NCBI GenBank assembly: GCA_036873755.1
Contig: JAVTVY010018805.1
Location: 1 to 64,000, forward strand
Reading direction: 5' to 3'
Origin: Hanleya hanleyi
Taxonomy: Eukaryota > Mollusca > Polyplacophora > Lepidopleurida > Hanleyidae
Length of the DNA stretch: 64,000 nt
The notes below the pieces were generated by a model that did not search any database, had not been told where the DNA came from, and saw nothing but the letters and a program-made list of their open reading frames with translations. This document shows positions 10,148 to 22,207 of this stretch, one piece after another. The first letter of the stretch is position 1; every line of letters begins with the position of its first letter. The translations under genes and the position numbers were made by a program.

Positions 10148-10545
10148 ACATGTATAGGTAACTGACCGTGTGAGTTTAATTATCTACCTCGGAATGTCAC
10201 AGCCGAGCGCACATCTTTTGTCCTTCTCTGTGCGCACCGGTCCATTGCACTTTCGCAAACGGTCCCCCTTTGATACGCTCCGGTGTACACGGAAACGACA
10301 TTCTTTCAGAATCACTTGAATTTTCTTAGTCTAAAACAGTTCGATAATCGAGGTTTATTGATTATTCGGCCTTAAATATATATGTGCGCGAATTTCTTTC
10401 AAATACTGTACGGTTGGACATACCGCCGGTATAGTTTGTTCAACCCTTCCGTTAATATACGGCTTGTAATACATGCATAGTTAACTGACCGTGTGAGTTA
10501 AATTATATACCTCGGAATGTCACAGCCGAGCGCACATCTATTACC
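10148..10545. repeat. 323-bp-spaced direct repeat (about 70 bp each)
   Basis: The segment running from 'taactgaccgtgtgagtt' through 'cctcggaatgtcac' to 'agccgagcgcacatct' occurs at about 10148-10220 and again at about 10471-10543 with few differences. The intervening sequence appears unique. This looks like a tandem duplication or two insertions of a short element. Confidence 0.7.
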
Positions 10546-11194
10546 GAAATGACACACGGGATAACCCTGTACCCACAGGCTACACATTTTAACCATTGTC
10601 ACACATGAGCGCGTCGGTATTGTCCCACGTGTACACGGGGAAAATAGAGTCCGGTGATTAAGCTTAACCTAGCGCAGTGCGTTTATAGATGCACACGGTA
10701 ATCACCTGTCCGACCTTGAACATTTAGGGATCAGATAATCGACTGAAATTTTTTGAATTCGACTGAAAAAACGGAAGCTCGGTAGGTTATTTGTTGATAG
10801 CTCGCTTAATACTCGTTCGATTCTGACAATGTACAGTTTCCGGAGTAGCTGAAGAGATTTTCAAAAATATATAGTTTGGTGACAATTTATTTTTTATTTT
10901 TGAGATAGATATCAACTGAAAAAATCGTGTCGACTTCGCTGAAATTTTTTCTGGACCGACCGACATGCGGTTTTTCTTGTCCGGAAAATTATTGCGTGGA
11001 CTGACTGAAATACTTTTAGGTTTCCGGAATGCTCTACTTTTATACGAATAAAATGATATAAAATATATGCATGTACCTTCTACCGTTTTCCGTAAAAGGG
11101 TTCGCTGAAAAAAAACGATTGAAAATCACAACATTTTCAGCTGAATCTGCCGTAAAACGGATTAGTGAAGCGAGTTAAAAACTCGGATTTGGAG
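10546..11194. other. spacer with recurrent 'gactgaaa' phrases
   Basis: No gene recognised. 'cgactgaaa/aactgaaaa/cgctgaaat' phrases recur irregularly from 10740 to 11115, suggesting a very degenerate short repeat. A small inverted repeat (cgagt taaaa actcg) lies at about 11171. Confidence 0.35.
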
Positions 11195-11237
11195 ATGGAC
11201 TTCAGAAGATTCCGAAAATCCGGAATGAGGATCGCGG
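11195..11237 (+). other. candidate first coding exon (weak)
   Basis: An ATG at 11195 opens 14 basic codons (MDFRRFRKSGMRIA) ending in G followed by a consensus GTAAGT donor at 11238. The coding part is short and no partner exon is seen, so this may be chance. If it and 9983-10010 both belong to genes, they would be alternative or separate first exons on the plus strand. Confidence 0.18.
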
Positions 11238-11529
11238 GTAAGTTTATTGGAAGATTGGTTATGTCGGTAGGTCATAAGTGTCGAATTAAATTTTAAAAGC
11301 ATAGTTTGCACAAAAAATATTCTATTTTTCAAATAATTGAATGTTTGTCATATAAAAACTTAATGTAAATGGAAATAGTGAAAATATTGAGTTGACCATT
11401 AATTTTAAATACATATATTTTTATAAATCGAAATGAAAACTGACCAGGAATATACATATTTTGTTCTCAGTAATTTTTCTTCTTGGATTTTTTATTAATA
11501 TAAATTTACTAATTGATAATACATTTAAT

Positions 11530-11967
11530 TTATAAAATGAAGTGAAAACAATTTTGACAAGTAAAAAAAATGATTTTGGAACACACTAATTGGTCCTTTG
11601 TTCCGGAAATCCCAAAAAACAACAAAGGAGTAACATAAAAGAAATAATCTCTTTGTCTACTGAGTATGTCTGTCACAAAACCAATCAGTAGAATTGTCAT
11701 TTGGCTGAGCACAAGACAAATGTTTCCAAACAGTACGCCTTTCCTACCATCTTTCCCGTCACAACCTACCATGTCTTCAAAACAATCAGGCTTACCACAC
11801 GAACAAAAACGACTAATAACTTTGTTCACTGACCTAATTCTAACTGTCTTTGTGTTATTACTTGAGTTTTTCGATCCGTCTGTATAGATTTTTAAGTAAT
11901 TTTTCCAGTTTTGGTTGATATATTCAAGGGTGGTGGCTCTAATAAAGTCTATGCCGAATACCGCCCG
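11530..11967 (-). pseudogene. RNase H fragment of a LINE reading into a Cys-rich ORF
   Basis: The minus-strand frame is open for about 145 codons downstream of a TAG at 11970-11968. Nucleotides 11851-11949 are almost identical to 13173-13273 inside the LINE to the right and encode the segment around the first RNase H aspartate (YTDGSK). The frame then departs from the LINE without a stop and enters a Cys-rich stretch, F-C-S-C-G-K-P-D-C followed by M-V-G-C-D, which recalls the first half of a PHD finger (C-x-C ... M-x-x-C-D). The second half is missing, and hydrophobic AT-rich sequence follows. It is most likely a LINE remnant fused by rearrangement to unrelated sequence; a chimeric transcript is possible but unsupported. 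Confidence 0.45.
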
Positions 11968-12050
11968 CTATATGCGATTTGGCCGTGCTAATGTTGTCAT
12001 GAATTCAATTAGATTTGGCCATCGTTTGTTTTGTAGGACAGTGGAACAGA

Positions 12051-12215
12051 CGGCCCTCAATATCAAGGTAACTCCGTTGTTGCCATGCCTATTTTATTTC
12101 TGAATGTGTCTGTGACATTTTGGCCGGATGTTATGTATGGATAGTTTATTATGGCCATAATGTTTTGTATGGCTATGGTGCACACGGCCCTCAATATCAA
12201 GGTATCTCCGATGCA
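12051..12215. repeat. 134-bp-spaced direct repeat
   Basis: 'cggccctcaatatcaaggta' starts at 12051 and 12185, each followed by '.ctccg.tg..gccat'. The intervening sequence repeats 'tatggccat/tatggctatgg'. It lies between the small LINE fragment and the 3' end of the large LINE pseudogene. Confidence 0.65.
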
Positions 12216-12365
12216 GCCATACCATTTGTTTAAGTCAGAAGAATGATTTGGCCTCTATCAAATCGTGTCATAGTACTTGGTGTACTAGTAGTTGATTATG
12301 TGGGAAAAATGCTGACTGCGCATGTACGGCGGTAGTATTATATACTGGAGTAATAACCAGCAGTT

Positions 12366-12382
12366 TTGATAAAATTTATCAA
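12366..12382. other. palindrome at the LINE stop codon
   Basis: TTGATAAA a TTTATCAA, 8-bp arms around one base, overlaps the ORF2 stop codon of the LINE pseudogene. Toward lower coordinates the element's 3' UTR would follow; no poly-A or simple-repeat tail was found to fix the 3' end. Confidence 0.5.
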
Positions 12383-14977
12383 GGACTTGAATACCTGATT
12401 TCTAAGGATCCAAAGATTAAAGTATTAGGGTTTAATAACGCTGGTAATGTTAAGGGAGTGTTGAATTTTTTTAATTCGTTTCTAAGTGCCACACGTTGTT
12501 GGTTGTGGATTGGGCATTCAAGTAGCACGTGTTCTATTGTTTCTTCTACATTGTTGCATGCGGTACAGAGTGGTGAGGTGTTTTTCAGAAGCATGGATAG
12601 ATGTGATTTAAGTCCGGTTTTGCCTAGTCTTAATCTGGTGATTATGCGGTCATCACGTTTATTGTCTAACTGGAATCCCTGGGCTTGTCTTTTCTCTCCA
12701 TCAAGGATCTTATGTAATCACCGTCCACGTTCTTCTTCGTTCCATTCCTTTTGCCACTTGCTATCTATTTTGCGTCTAATGATAGTGTTGAGTTCTTTAT
12801 ATCTTAATCCTATTGGCACATCGTGTGTAGTTTTAGCAAGACTGTCTTTGGCAGTTTTGTCGGCTGCTTCGTTACCTCTGATGTTGACATGCGCGGGGGC
12901 CCATGCTAAGATGGCGTCTATACCCTCGTTGTGTATTTGTGTACATATACATTCTATTTTGTGTATGAGATCAGGTCTACTGTCAGATATAGAATTTTTG
13001 ATTGATGTGAGTCCACTAAGGGAGTCACTGAGTATCACCGCACGGATTGGTTTGTGCTCGATGACCCATTCGAGAGCCTTAATTATAGCAATCAGTTCAC
13101 TAGTGTATACAGACATATTGTCTGGAAGTTTGAAACCATTTTGTATGTTGAGCTTAGGTATAACAAAAGCTGATCCTGTGTTATTACTTGTGTTTTTCGA
13201 TCCGTCTGTATAGATTTTTAAGTAATTTTTCCAGTTTTGGTTGATATATTCAAGGGTGGTGGCTCTTATAAAGTCTGGGTTGTCCTTCTTTGTGGGGTAG
13301 TCGTGAATACTTGTGTCCACGTGGGGCGACTCTAATTCCCAGGGTGGTCTAGTGATTTTGTCTGTGTCGCAGATGTGTGCGATGGGTATTTCGTGCTCTT
13401 GGAATAGGTTATTTACGGTGTAGCCGAGGGGGGCGGAGTCTTTTTCCCAGTTTTTCTTTAAATATTCATATTCACTTTTATCTTCAAAAATTTTGTGGCA
13501 TGGGTGATTATCGCCCTTAGCTCTGGTTTTTCCTGCATATTTCAGGGACAGTTCCTCTCGTCTTAAATGAAGAGGTTTCTCATTGGTTTCTATTTGAAGA
13601 CTACATAGGGCGGTTCCCTTGAAGGCTCCAGTAGCTATTTTTAGAGCAGAATATTGAATGCTGTCTATTCTTTTTAGTTGTGTCTTACATGCTGATTGGT
13701 AGGCGATGGACCCGTAATCTATTTTTGACCTAATGAGAGTTTGGTATAATTTTATCAAACTATATTTACTCGCTCCCCAGTTTGTCCCAGACACACACCT
13801 CATGAGGTTCAGGTCTTTATTGCACCGAAGAACTAGTTGATCGATGTGGTCTTTCCATGTGGGTTTTCTGTCAAATATCATACCAAGATATTTAACACTA
13901 TTTTTGAATTCAATTTTCTGACCTCCTAGTGTTAGTTTAACGTCAATGTGTTTATGTTTGAGAATATAATACCCGTTGTTTTTAGAGCGGAAAATTTGAA
14001 GCCCCATTTATCCGCCCAGCCGCTAATTGTATCTAGTGTTTTTTGCATTATACTTGGAAGTTTTTTGATGGAACGTGCGGTTTTCCAGAGGGCAGAATCG
14101 TCAGCAAATAGGGACTGTTCTACTTCTGGATGTTTCGTGTCAATTTCATCGGCTAGGCCATTGATGAGGATGTTAAAAAGGGTGGGGCTAATGACGCTTC
14201 CCTGAGGGGTACCGTTGTCTAGTTGATGGTCGGTGGATAGGGTGTTTCCTAGGCGAACTTTAAAATTTCTGTTGTTTAGGAAGTTTTTATCCAGTGTTGC
14301 ATTCTTCCCTTAATCCCAAGTTTGCTTAATTGAATAATTATGCCGTCCTGCCATACAAGGTCAAATGCTTTTTCTATGTCTAGGAAGATACCTAGTGTGT
14401 ACTGATGTTTGGCATTCCCCTTTTTTATTGAGTGTTGTAATCTGGCTATATGGTCTAATGTACTTCTGTTCTTACGAAAGCCGCTTTGGGTTTTGTTTAA
14501 TAAGTTGTTGTTTTCCATATGAAATTCCAGTCTATTCTTTACCATGGTTTCCATTATTTTGCATAGATTTGAAGTGAGAGAAATTGGGCGGTAAGAGTTG
14601 CTGTCTGATGGATCTTTACCTGGTTTTGGGATTGGGATAACGATGGATGTTTTCCATTTACTTGGAAGTTGTTTGGTCTGCCAGCTGACATTAATTAGTT
14701 TCAAAATTAGTTTCTGTGTTTTATTTGGTAGGTGTTTAAGGATAGTGTATCCTAGTTTGTCTTCACCAGGTGAGCTCTATTTTTTACAGTGTATAGCTTT
14801 GCGGTATTCATTAATGTTGAAGTCTGCATTGAGATAGTTTTCTAAATGATCGTCCAAATCGTTTTCTATCGTTGTTTCTTCCTTAATTTTTCTGAATTCT
14901 GGTTTCAGGTTGCTATCGCTACTGTTTGAAGCGAAAGATTCGGCGAGGTGTTCTGCCTTTTCTTTGTTTTTTGAAGA
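12379..14977 (-). pseudogene. 5'-truncated I/Nimb-like non-LTR retrotransposon ORF2 (RT-RNase H-CCHC)
   Basis: Reading on the minus strand, the remnant starts in the linker before the reverse transcriptase (KNKEKAEHLAESF at about 14977). RT motifs follow: PIPKPGK, YRPISL, and FLDIEKAFD with the first catalytic Asp. The second catalytic motif, FADD, is at 14108-14097. The thumb region leads to an RNase H domain whose four acidic residues are all present: Asp in YTDGS (13206), Glu in TSELIA (13098), Asp in LSDSL (13026) and Asp in NEAADK (12861). A C-terminal knuckle C-x2-C-x8-H-x4-C ends the protein, with TGA at 12381-12379. RT plus RNase H plus this knuckle is typical of I-clade elements, including the Nimb group described from snails. 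Disabling lesions: in-frame TAG at 14779-14777, a one-base loss in an A-run near 14283, another near 13960, and in-frame TGA at 12720-12718 (TGG in a Trp context would fit). The endonuclease and ORF1 are missing. It is inactive but not ancient, since frames are otherwise open. Confidence 0.9.
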
Positions 14978-16684
14978 CAGGTTGGTTAAAGGCCGATATT
15001 TATAGTTGAAGCGGAACTGTACTGGTAAGTGGATTTCTATTGCCGGTCTATGGTACAAGTATGTACACGTGCTAAAAATATCGATGTTTTGAAATCGCAC
15101 TTTGGCCGTGTCTAACAACAGAAAAATGCTGACTACAACAAAGAGGGTCTAAACGGTTTATATTGATCCATCTTAAGTTTCACGATATGCTGGATATGTT
15201 GATATATTATAATAAAGTAATTTCTCTCTCAATCATTGTTTGTACCCACACACCCTCGTGAGCCAATTCTTTCTGATCACAAACCACCATTGATTTTTTG
15301 GATCTAAGAAAATAATCAGGACTTGATTTCCGATGAAATTTGATTAGTCTGACTGGCGAGAAATGATGTCGGTATATTTGAAATGTTTCTATAATATTCA
15401 ACAGTTAAAAATATCCAATCAATCTTTTAAAATTTTAATAGGACAGAACTCAGTGCCAGCTCGATTGTCCACCTCTCATATTCGTTCTGATTGTGTCGGG
15501 GGGAATGGCCTATTTCTGACAGGCGTAGTTCGAAGAAAAAATGGTGACGAATGTATTCTGATGTATTTTTATATGTTTGAGCGAAAACGTCAGGCTAGCT
15601 GGCGTGGTGGGTCATTTGTGAAGGCGAATATTACCGAATATAGTTTTGTCAAGATGTGCGGAGCCGATTTATTGCATATTAAGTAAGGCTGTTTTTAAGT
15701 GGGTTCTGACCTGGCGGGTAGATCCGATACATCGTCTCGTATCATCATGTAACTATATCTGATATTTATGTCCATGGTTAATTTTACCTTATATGAATTT
15801 CATAACTCATATTTTCTATTCAAATTTCATATATATTGTATTCAGTATGATAACACTTCTGCTGAGCTTTTTTCATGCTTATCATATCATTATGACCTCA
15901 ACAAAACGTACTTTGTTCATCTCGGATTTGCTCGCTTATTCGTCAGAGATTTTGATAGGCGTTAAAAAGCACTTAAATTGTTGACTAAGGATTATGAGAT
16001 TATAAGCAGTATATAAATAGTGTCTATTGATCGCCTGGTGGGTTTTTTTAGAGCATGCTTGGTCATGTTTAATTTGGAGAAATCGGCCGTGGGCAAGACC
16101 TTGAAGGGGCGGGGGGACAATTTTGGGTGATTTTGTCTTCATGCTTGCTTCAGATAAAATAGATAGTCGAGGATGCGACAGGGGACGCAAATCTTCCCGT
16201 AATATTATGAAAAAAAGCAACTTCCTCTTTCATTCATTTATTCTAGTATTAATCATCATAACTTCTCTATTTCCAATGATTCATACATTCAGAGTCATGC
16301 CCCTGTAGACACCTCCACCAGCGACGGCACAGGGCGAACAGATGACATAAAAAGAGATGAACCGGGTCAAACGGAATTTGCTTCTTCAACCTGCAGCTTT
16401 TCGTCTCAATGAACGATTCCAACGAATATTTTCTCTAGACAAGACGCAGTAATATTAAAAGTGGGAAAGTTGATCTTTGACCTCTGAGTACATTCTGGAG
16501 GTTAAAGGTTACAGAGTGCACTTCCGAACACGTGACCGGAAATGACCTTTACCCCGGCGCCATTCAGGCCATGACGTCACTTTCGCTTAATCTTTGATAG
16601 AGGTCAACCTCCCTTTAAAACTCCACAGAAACTTTAATGTGAATTGACCTATGCATATCATTATTACATGTCAGGATAAGTTGG
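14978..16684. repeat. unit 0, left part: diverged copy of the large tandem repeat
   Basis: Starting exactly where the LINE homology stops ('gaagacaggttggttaaagg'), the sequence matches unit 1 from about 26,892 onward: the 'ggtacaagtatgtacacgtg' phrase, 'aggacagaactc' near 15440, 'gcatgcttggtcatgttta' near 16051, and 'catgtcaggataagttgg' at 16667-16684. Divergence is much higher than among units 1-6. Homology breaks at 16,684 and resumes near 23,988, so this copy is interrupted by the exon-fragment insertion. Frames within it are not genes. Confidence 0.85.
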
Positions 16685-16819
16685 CATCAGACTACAATTA
16701 ATCATTTCCGGGTCAGTACCCACGACCTACATTGTTTAGAATTTGAGAGCAGATCTTTATGGATTTTATGAGCTGCGATTTTTCAGCATTTCTGACACAT
16801 CTGATATTTCAACTTGCAG

Positions 16820-16902
16820 ATGAGTCTTCAAACTGTACTTCCTGGTGTTGATTTGGGCCACTTTGGAAAAAGCATGGTGGATGGAGACATGATCAGTGAA
16901 TG
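16820..16902 (+). pseudogene. exon-like segment A1
   Basis: Preceded by a pyrimidine-rich acceptor ending 'caacttgcag' and followed by a GTGAGA donor. Only one frame is open: it begins with ATG directly after the acceptor and has 27 codons plus two bases (MSLQTVLPGVDLG, then HFGKSMVDGDMISE). This copy alone ends GAATG before the donor; later copies end GAAGG. Spliced to B1 it would read SEWQKDCRLFTRWINMY. The QK...FT-x-W-x-N pattern resembles the first helix of actin-binding calponin-homology domains (spectrin, filamin and actinin types). The family resemblance is weak because only about 12 positions can be compared. Confidence 0.4.
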
Positions 16903-17139
16903 GTGAGAAGGCTCCCTGTTTACAAATTGAATGACATTCTGTAGCACCAATCAGCTGTCAGTGGCGGGAATTTGAAATTTCCATGGTCAACATCTGTCAA
17001 GACTTCCACTGGTAATGTCCCACAAGGTAAATATTGACATGCCAGGTGCATTTATGCATTGTGAATTTTCTGGATTTTTGCCGATTTTTAACGCTAATAC
17101 ATAACAAGTAACGGAATTAATAGTGGGCTGGTGCCTGAC

Positions 17140-18245
17140 ACCGGACATTTTCACATTTGACCAGAGAAATTTAAATCGTCACTGTGGCTACAATTTTGAC
17201 TTGATCAGCCCAATTTTTTTCCAGGCTGACTCATGAACAACGTACGAATAATAGGGTTGTTTCAAATTTATGTTATTAAATTATTAATAAAATAAAATTA
17301 TTTTTTTAATTAATTTTAATCATTTTTTTAATTATTAAAATTATTTTTTTTCTTGCTAAATGTGGTTGAAATAAACATCATACTGATAATACTGGGTAAC
17401 ATCTCTTGTATTGTTATGCCATTTCTGCGACAAAATTGAGACCTTTTGGAGCAAATATAGGCAAAAAATGACTGATTTGTCAGTACTAGGGCCAAATAGT
17501 CAATGCCAAATATGACGAGGTTCACTTAACACAGCTGGTAATTATGAGCAAATTAACTTTCAACATACAATAAAATGTAAATGGAAGAAAGGAAATTCAC
17601 ATAGATACAATTACATGCTTTTTTTTCAAAATCTAGACCTCAGTTCAAATCTTCAATGCTTCAATCATTTATGCATAAATTCACTTTATATCAGTCTAAA
17701 ACCACATGAAATTAATAATAATCATATCACCTGTAAAAACTCAGATGTTTGTTCCACACACAAAGAATTTCCAAAATGCATTTTGCATTTGTAACTTTAA
17801 TGAGGCAAATAAAATCTGATTAACTGAGTCAACAATTAATCTGACTGTTGATGGTTTCAGATTTTTGTGTGTCTATTGTCAGTCGCATTTGTATCATAGC
17901 AAATACTTTCTCTTCATTCCATTTCCACTATCTCCAGGATTATAAGTTTGCAATTTTCTTTCATATTCATATCAGAGATTTTGTGGGTAGCAAGGAACAT
18001 GGATTACAGTCACCAAATATTAGCAAGCCCCCTTCCCCCCACCCACCCCACACACACATCAAATAGCTTCTGTGGGAATTTCGCACAGTGTGACTCAGAG
18101 GTATGGCCTCCAACTCTGTTGGAAGTTAGGCCTTGCTCTTTGTAAGTTGCCACTTTAATGTTTCACCAAACAGTTAACAGTTTAAGTGAGGCAACTTCCA
18201 GCTGTCCTCATCTTTCATGGTTGTTAATGTAGCAGAGATCAGCAA
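17140..18245. other. AT-rich intron-like segment unique to the first exon A-B interval
   Basis: This stretch separates A1 from B1 and has no counterpart in the tandem copies, where about 93 bp of host repeat ('gggctcagaccactaaaa' to 'caatattttt') stands in its place. It includes an extreme A/T block (17,260-17,345) and a C-rich patch near 18,035. Nothing coding is recognised. It is best read as original intron sequence lost from the amplified unit. Confidence 0.55.
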
Positions 18246-18893
18246 ATGACCATCAGATATGTTATCATTGAATTTTATTCCTTTTTTTTCTTCTATGTTG
18301 TGTTTCGACAAGTGTTGGCTGTTTGCAGACATTGCATTCATGGACTTGAAATCTGACACAGAATATATTCCTCAATGTTATTTAGGAGTTTTCTCAGTAA
18401 TAATAACTGTTTACAAGTAATATGTGCATCTTTCTAATTACTGCCAGCAAGATCTTGATGAGATGTAGATCCATCCAATTGAACTGACATATATTCTCTA
18501 TATGGGAGTTGTGTATACCATAAACACCTCTGTGTTATATTTTGGTATCTGTTGTGTACACATTTGTGTATATTGCTGTCATTTATTACATGATTAAACA
18601 TGTCTTTGATCTTTGTATCAACATCAAATTTTTATCACAATTTGATAGATTACTGGGATGACCCACTGATTACATGGGGAAGTTAACCACTGCCATGAAG
18701 GAAATTTTTATCAAATGTAGTCTAAATGAGCAGCTTGTAAACAAATTATGTTTTGTCACATTTTGAATTTAATTTTTCTTTATTTTTAAATTTTAATTTG
18801 AAAAATTTCATAAAAAATGAATTAAAATAATAAAAAAATAATTTAACATAGTGTTTAACATATCTAGTTAATGCTTTATACTTCTTTTTATAG

Positions 18894-18938
18894 GCAGAAG
18901 GATTGTCGACTTTTTACCAGATGGATAAATATGTACAG
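18894..18938 (+). pseudogene. exon-like segment B1
   Basis: A 45-nt segment flanked by acceptor 'cttctttttatag' and donor 'gttagtgag'. Length is a multiple of three, so it is phase-symmetric. Joined after A it reads QKDCRLFTRWINMY with two bases left over. Joined directly to the next A it would meet a TGA, so B-to-A splicing cannot give a long protein, whereas B-to-B would stay open. Confidence 0.4.
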
Positions 18939-19291
18939 GTTAGTGAGATATTGTACTTTTTACTTGCATCTCAGTCTTAAGTCATATGGGGCAAACTGAA
19001 GGGAAATTATAAAGGGGGTACCCTTGGTATATAGGCTGTAAAATCTCTATCTGTGCATAGTTTTATCTGTGCCTTCTCAGGATAGTTTGGGGAAGGGTAT
19101 GGTTTGTTCAGATGAGAGCATTCCTTATTTTAACAATGGTTCCATCCCTGACAGGCATCAGACTACAATTAATCACTTTCGGGTCAGTATCCACGACCTA
19201 CAATGTTTAGAAATTTGAGAGCAGATCTTTATGAATTTTATGAGCTGCGACTTTTCAGCATTTCTGATACATCTGATCTTTCAACTTGCAG

Positions 19292-19374
19292 ATGAGTCTT
19301 CAAACTGTACTTCCTGGTGTTGATTTGGGCCACTTTGGAAAAAGCATGGTGGATGGAGACATGATCAGTGAAGG
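19292..19374 (+). pseudogene. exon-like segment A2
   Basis: Same 83-nt frame as A1 with intact acceptor and donor. The last codon before the donor is changed from GAA-TG to GAA-GG, replacing the junction Trp by Gly if spliced to B. Belongs to the first 1,458-bp unit. Confidence 0.4.
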
Positions 19375-20351
19375 GTGAGAAGGCTCCCTGTTTACAAATT
19401 GAATGACATTCTGTAGCACCAATCAGCTGTCAGTGGCGGGAATTTGAAATTTCCATGGTCAACATCTGTCAAGACTTCCACTGGTAATGTCCCACAAGAT
19501 AAATATTGACATGCCAGGTGGATTTATGCATTGTGAATTTTCTGGATTTTTGCCGATTTTTAACGCTAATACATAACAAGTAACGGAATTAATAGTGGGC
19601 TGGTGCCTGATGGGCTCAGACCACTAAAAACAAATAGTCCCGATCCGTTAACCGGGCAACCTCTGCCAGAGAAGTGAATTGTTTTCAATATTTTTCAAAT
19701 TCAAATGACCATCAGATATGTTGTCATTGAATTTTATTCCTTTTTTTTCTTCTATGTTGTGTTTCGACAAGTGTTGCCTGTTTGCAGACATTGCATTCAT
19801 GGACTTGAAATCTGACACAGAATATATTCCTCAATGTTATTTAGGAGTTTTCTCAGTAATAATAACTGTTTACAAGTAATATGTGCATCTTTCTAATTAC
19901 TGCCAGCAAGATCTTGATGAGATGTAGATCCATCCAATTGAACTGACATATATTATCTATATAGGAGTTGTGTATACCATAAACACCTCTGTGTTATATT
20001 TTGGTATCTGTTGTGTACACATTTGTGTATATTGCTGTCATTTATTACATGATTAAACATGTCTTTGATATTTGTATCAACATCAATTTTAATCACATTT
20101 GATAGATTACTGGGATGACCCACTGATTACATGGGGAAGTTAACCACTGCCATGAAGGAAATTTTTATCAAATGTAGTCTAAATGAGCAGCTTGTAAACA
20201 AATTATGTTTTGTCACATTTTGAATTTAATTTTTCTTTATTTTTAAATTTTAATTTGAAAAATTTCATAAAAAATGAATTAAAATAATAAAAAAAATAAT
20301 TTAACATAGTGTTTAACATATCTAGTTAATGCTTTATACTTCTTTTTATAG

Positions 20352-20396
20352 GCAGAAGGATTGTCGACTTTTTACCAGATGGATAAATATGTCCAG
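20352..20396 (+). pseudogene. exon-like segment B2
   Basis: Splice sites intact. One substitution (gtacag to gtccag) near the 3' edge distinguishes it from B1 and B3. Confidence 0.4.
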
Positions 20397-20749
20397 GTTA
20401 GTGAGATATTGTACTTTTTACTTGCACCTCAGTCTTAAGTCATATGGGGCAAACTGAAGGGAAATTATAAAGGGGGTACCCTTGGTATATAGGCTGTAAA
20501 ATCTCTATCTGTGCATAGTTTTATCTGTGCCTTCTCAGGATAGTTTGGGGAAGGGTATGGTTTGTTCAGATGAGAGCATTCCTTATTTTAACAATGGTTC
20601 CATCCCTGACAGGCATCAGACTACAATTAATCACTTTCGGGTCAGTATCCACGACCTACAATGTTTAGAAATTTGAGAGCAGATCTTTATGAATTTTATG
20701 AGCTGCGACTTTTCAGCATTTCTGATACATCTGATCTTTCAACTTGCAG

Positions 20750-20832
20750 ATGAGTCTTCAAACTGTACTTCCTGGTGTTGATTTAGGCCACTTTGGAAAA
20801 AGCATGGTGGATGGAGACATGATCAGTGAAGG
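20750..20832 (+). pseudogene. exon-like segment A3
   Basis: Intact acceptor and donor. Coding potential as A2, apart from one silent change (ttg to tta). Confidence 0.4.
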
Positions 20833-21809
20833 GTGAGAAGGCTCCCTGTTTACAAATTGAATGACATTCTGTAGCACCAATCAGCTGTCAGTGGCGGGAA
20901 TTTGAAATTTCCATGGTCAACATCTGTCAAGACTTCGACTGGTAATGTCCCACAAGGTAAATATTGACATGCCAGGTGGATTTATGCATTGTGAATTTTC
21001 TGGATTTTTGCCGATTTTTAACGCTAATACATAACAAGTAACGGAATTAATAATGGGCTGGTGCCTGATGGGCTCAGACCACTAAAAACAAATAGTCCCG
21101 ATCCGTTAACCGGGCAACCTCTGCCAGAGAAGTGAATTGTTTTCAATATTTTTCAAATTCAAATGACCATCAGATATGTTGTCATTGAATTTTATTCCTT
21201 TTTTTTCTTCTATGTTGTGTTTCGACAAGTGTTGCCTGTTTGCAGACATTGCATTCATGGACTTGAAATCTGACACAGAATATATTCCTCAATGTTATTT
21301 AGGAGTTTTCTCAGTAATAATAACTGTTTACAAGTAATATGTGCATCTTTCTAATTACTGCCAGAAAGATCTTGATGAGATGTAGATCCATCCAATTGAA
21401 CTGACATATATTCTCTATATGGGAGTTGTGTATACCATAAACACCTCTGTGTTATATTTTGGTATGTGTTGTGTACACATTTGTGTATATTGCTGTCACT
21501 TATTACAGGATTAAACATGTCTTTGATCTTTGTATCAACATCAAATATTAATCACATTTTATAGATTACTGGGATGACCCACTGATTACATGGGGAAGTT
21601 AACCACTGCCATGAAGGAAATTTTTACCAAATGTAGTCTAAATGAGCAGCTTGTAAACAAATTATGTTTTGTCACATTTTGAATTTAATTTTTCTTTATT
21701 TTTAAATTTTAATTTGAAAAATTTCATAAAAAATGAATTAAAATAATAAAAAAATAATTTAACATAGTGTTTAACATATCTAGTTAATGCTTTATACTTC
21801 TTTTTATAG

Positions 21810-21854
21810 GCAGAAGGATTGTCGACTTTTTACCAGATGGATAAATATGTACAG
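21810..21854 (+). pseudogene. exon-like segment B3
   Basis: Identical in sequence to B1, with both splice sites preserved. Confidence 0.4.
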
Positions 21855-22207
21855 GTTAGTGAGATATTGTACCTTTTACTTGCACCTCAGTCTTAAGTCA
21901 TATGGGGCAAACTGCGGGGAAATTATAAAGGGGGTACCCTTGGTATATAGGCTGTAACATCTCTATCTGTGCATAGTTTTATCTGTGCCTTCTCAGGATA
22001 GTTTGGGGATGGGTATGGTTTGTTCAGATGAGAGCATTCCTTATTTTAACAATGGTTCCATCCCTGACAGGCATCAGACTACAATTAATCACTTTCGGGT
22101 CAGTATCCACGACCTACAATGTTTAGAAATTTGAGAGCAGATCTTTATGAATTTTATGAGCTGCGACTTTTCAGCATTTCTGATACATCTGATCTTTCAA
22201 CTTGCAG

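Noticed and set aside
12458..13213. 251-codon plus-strand ORF as a gene
   Set aside because: It is the antisense shadow of the LINE RNase H region, whose motifs read clearly on the minus strand.
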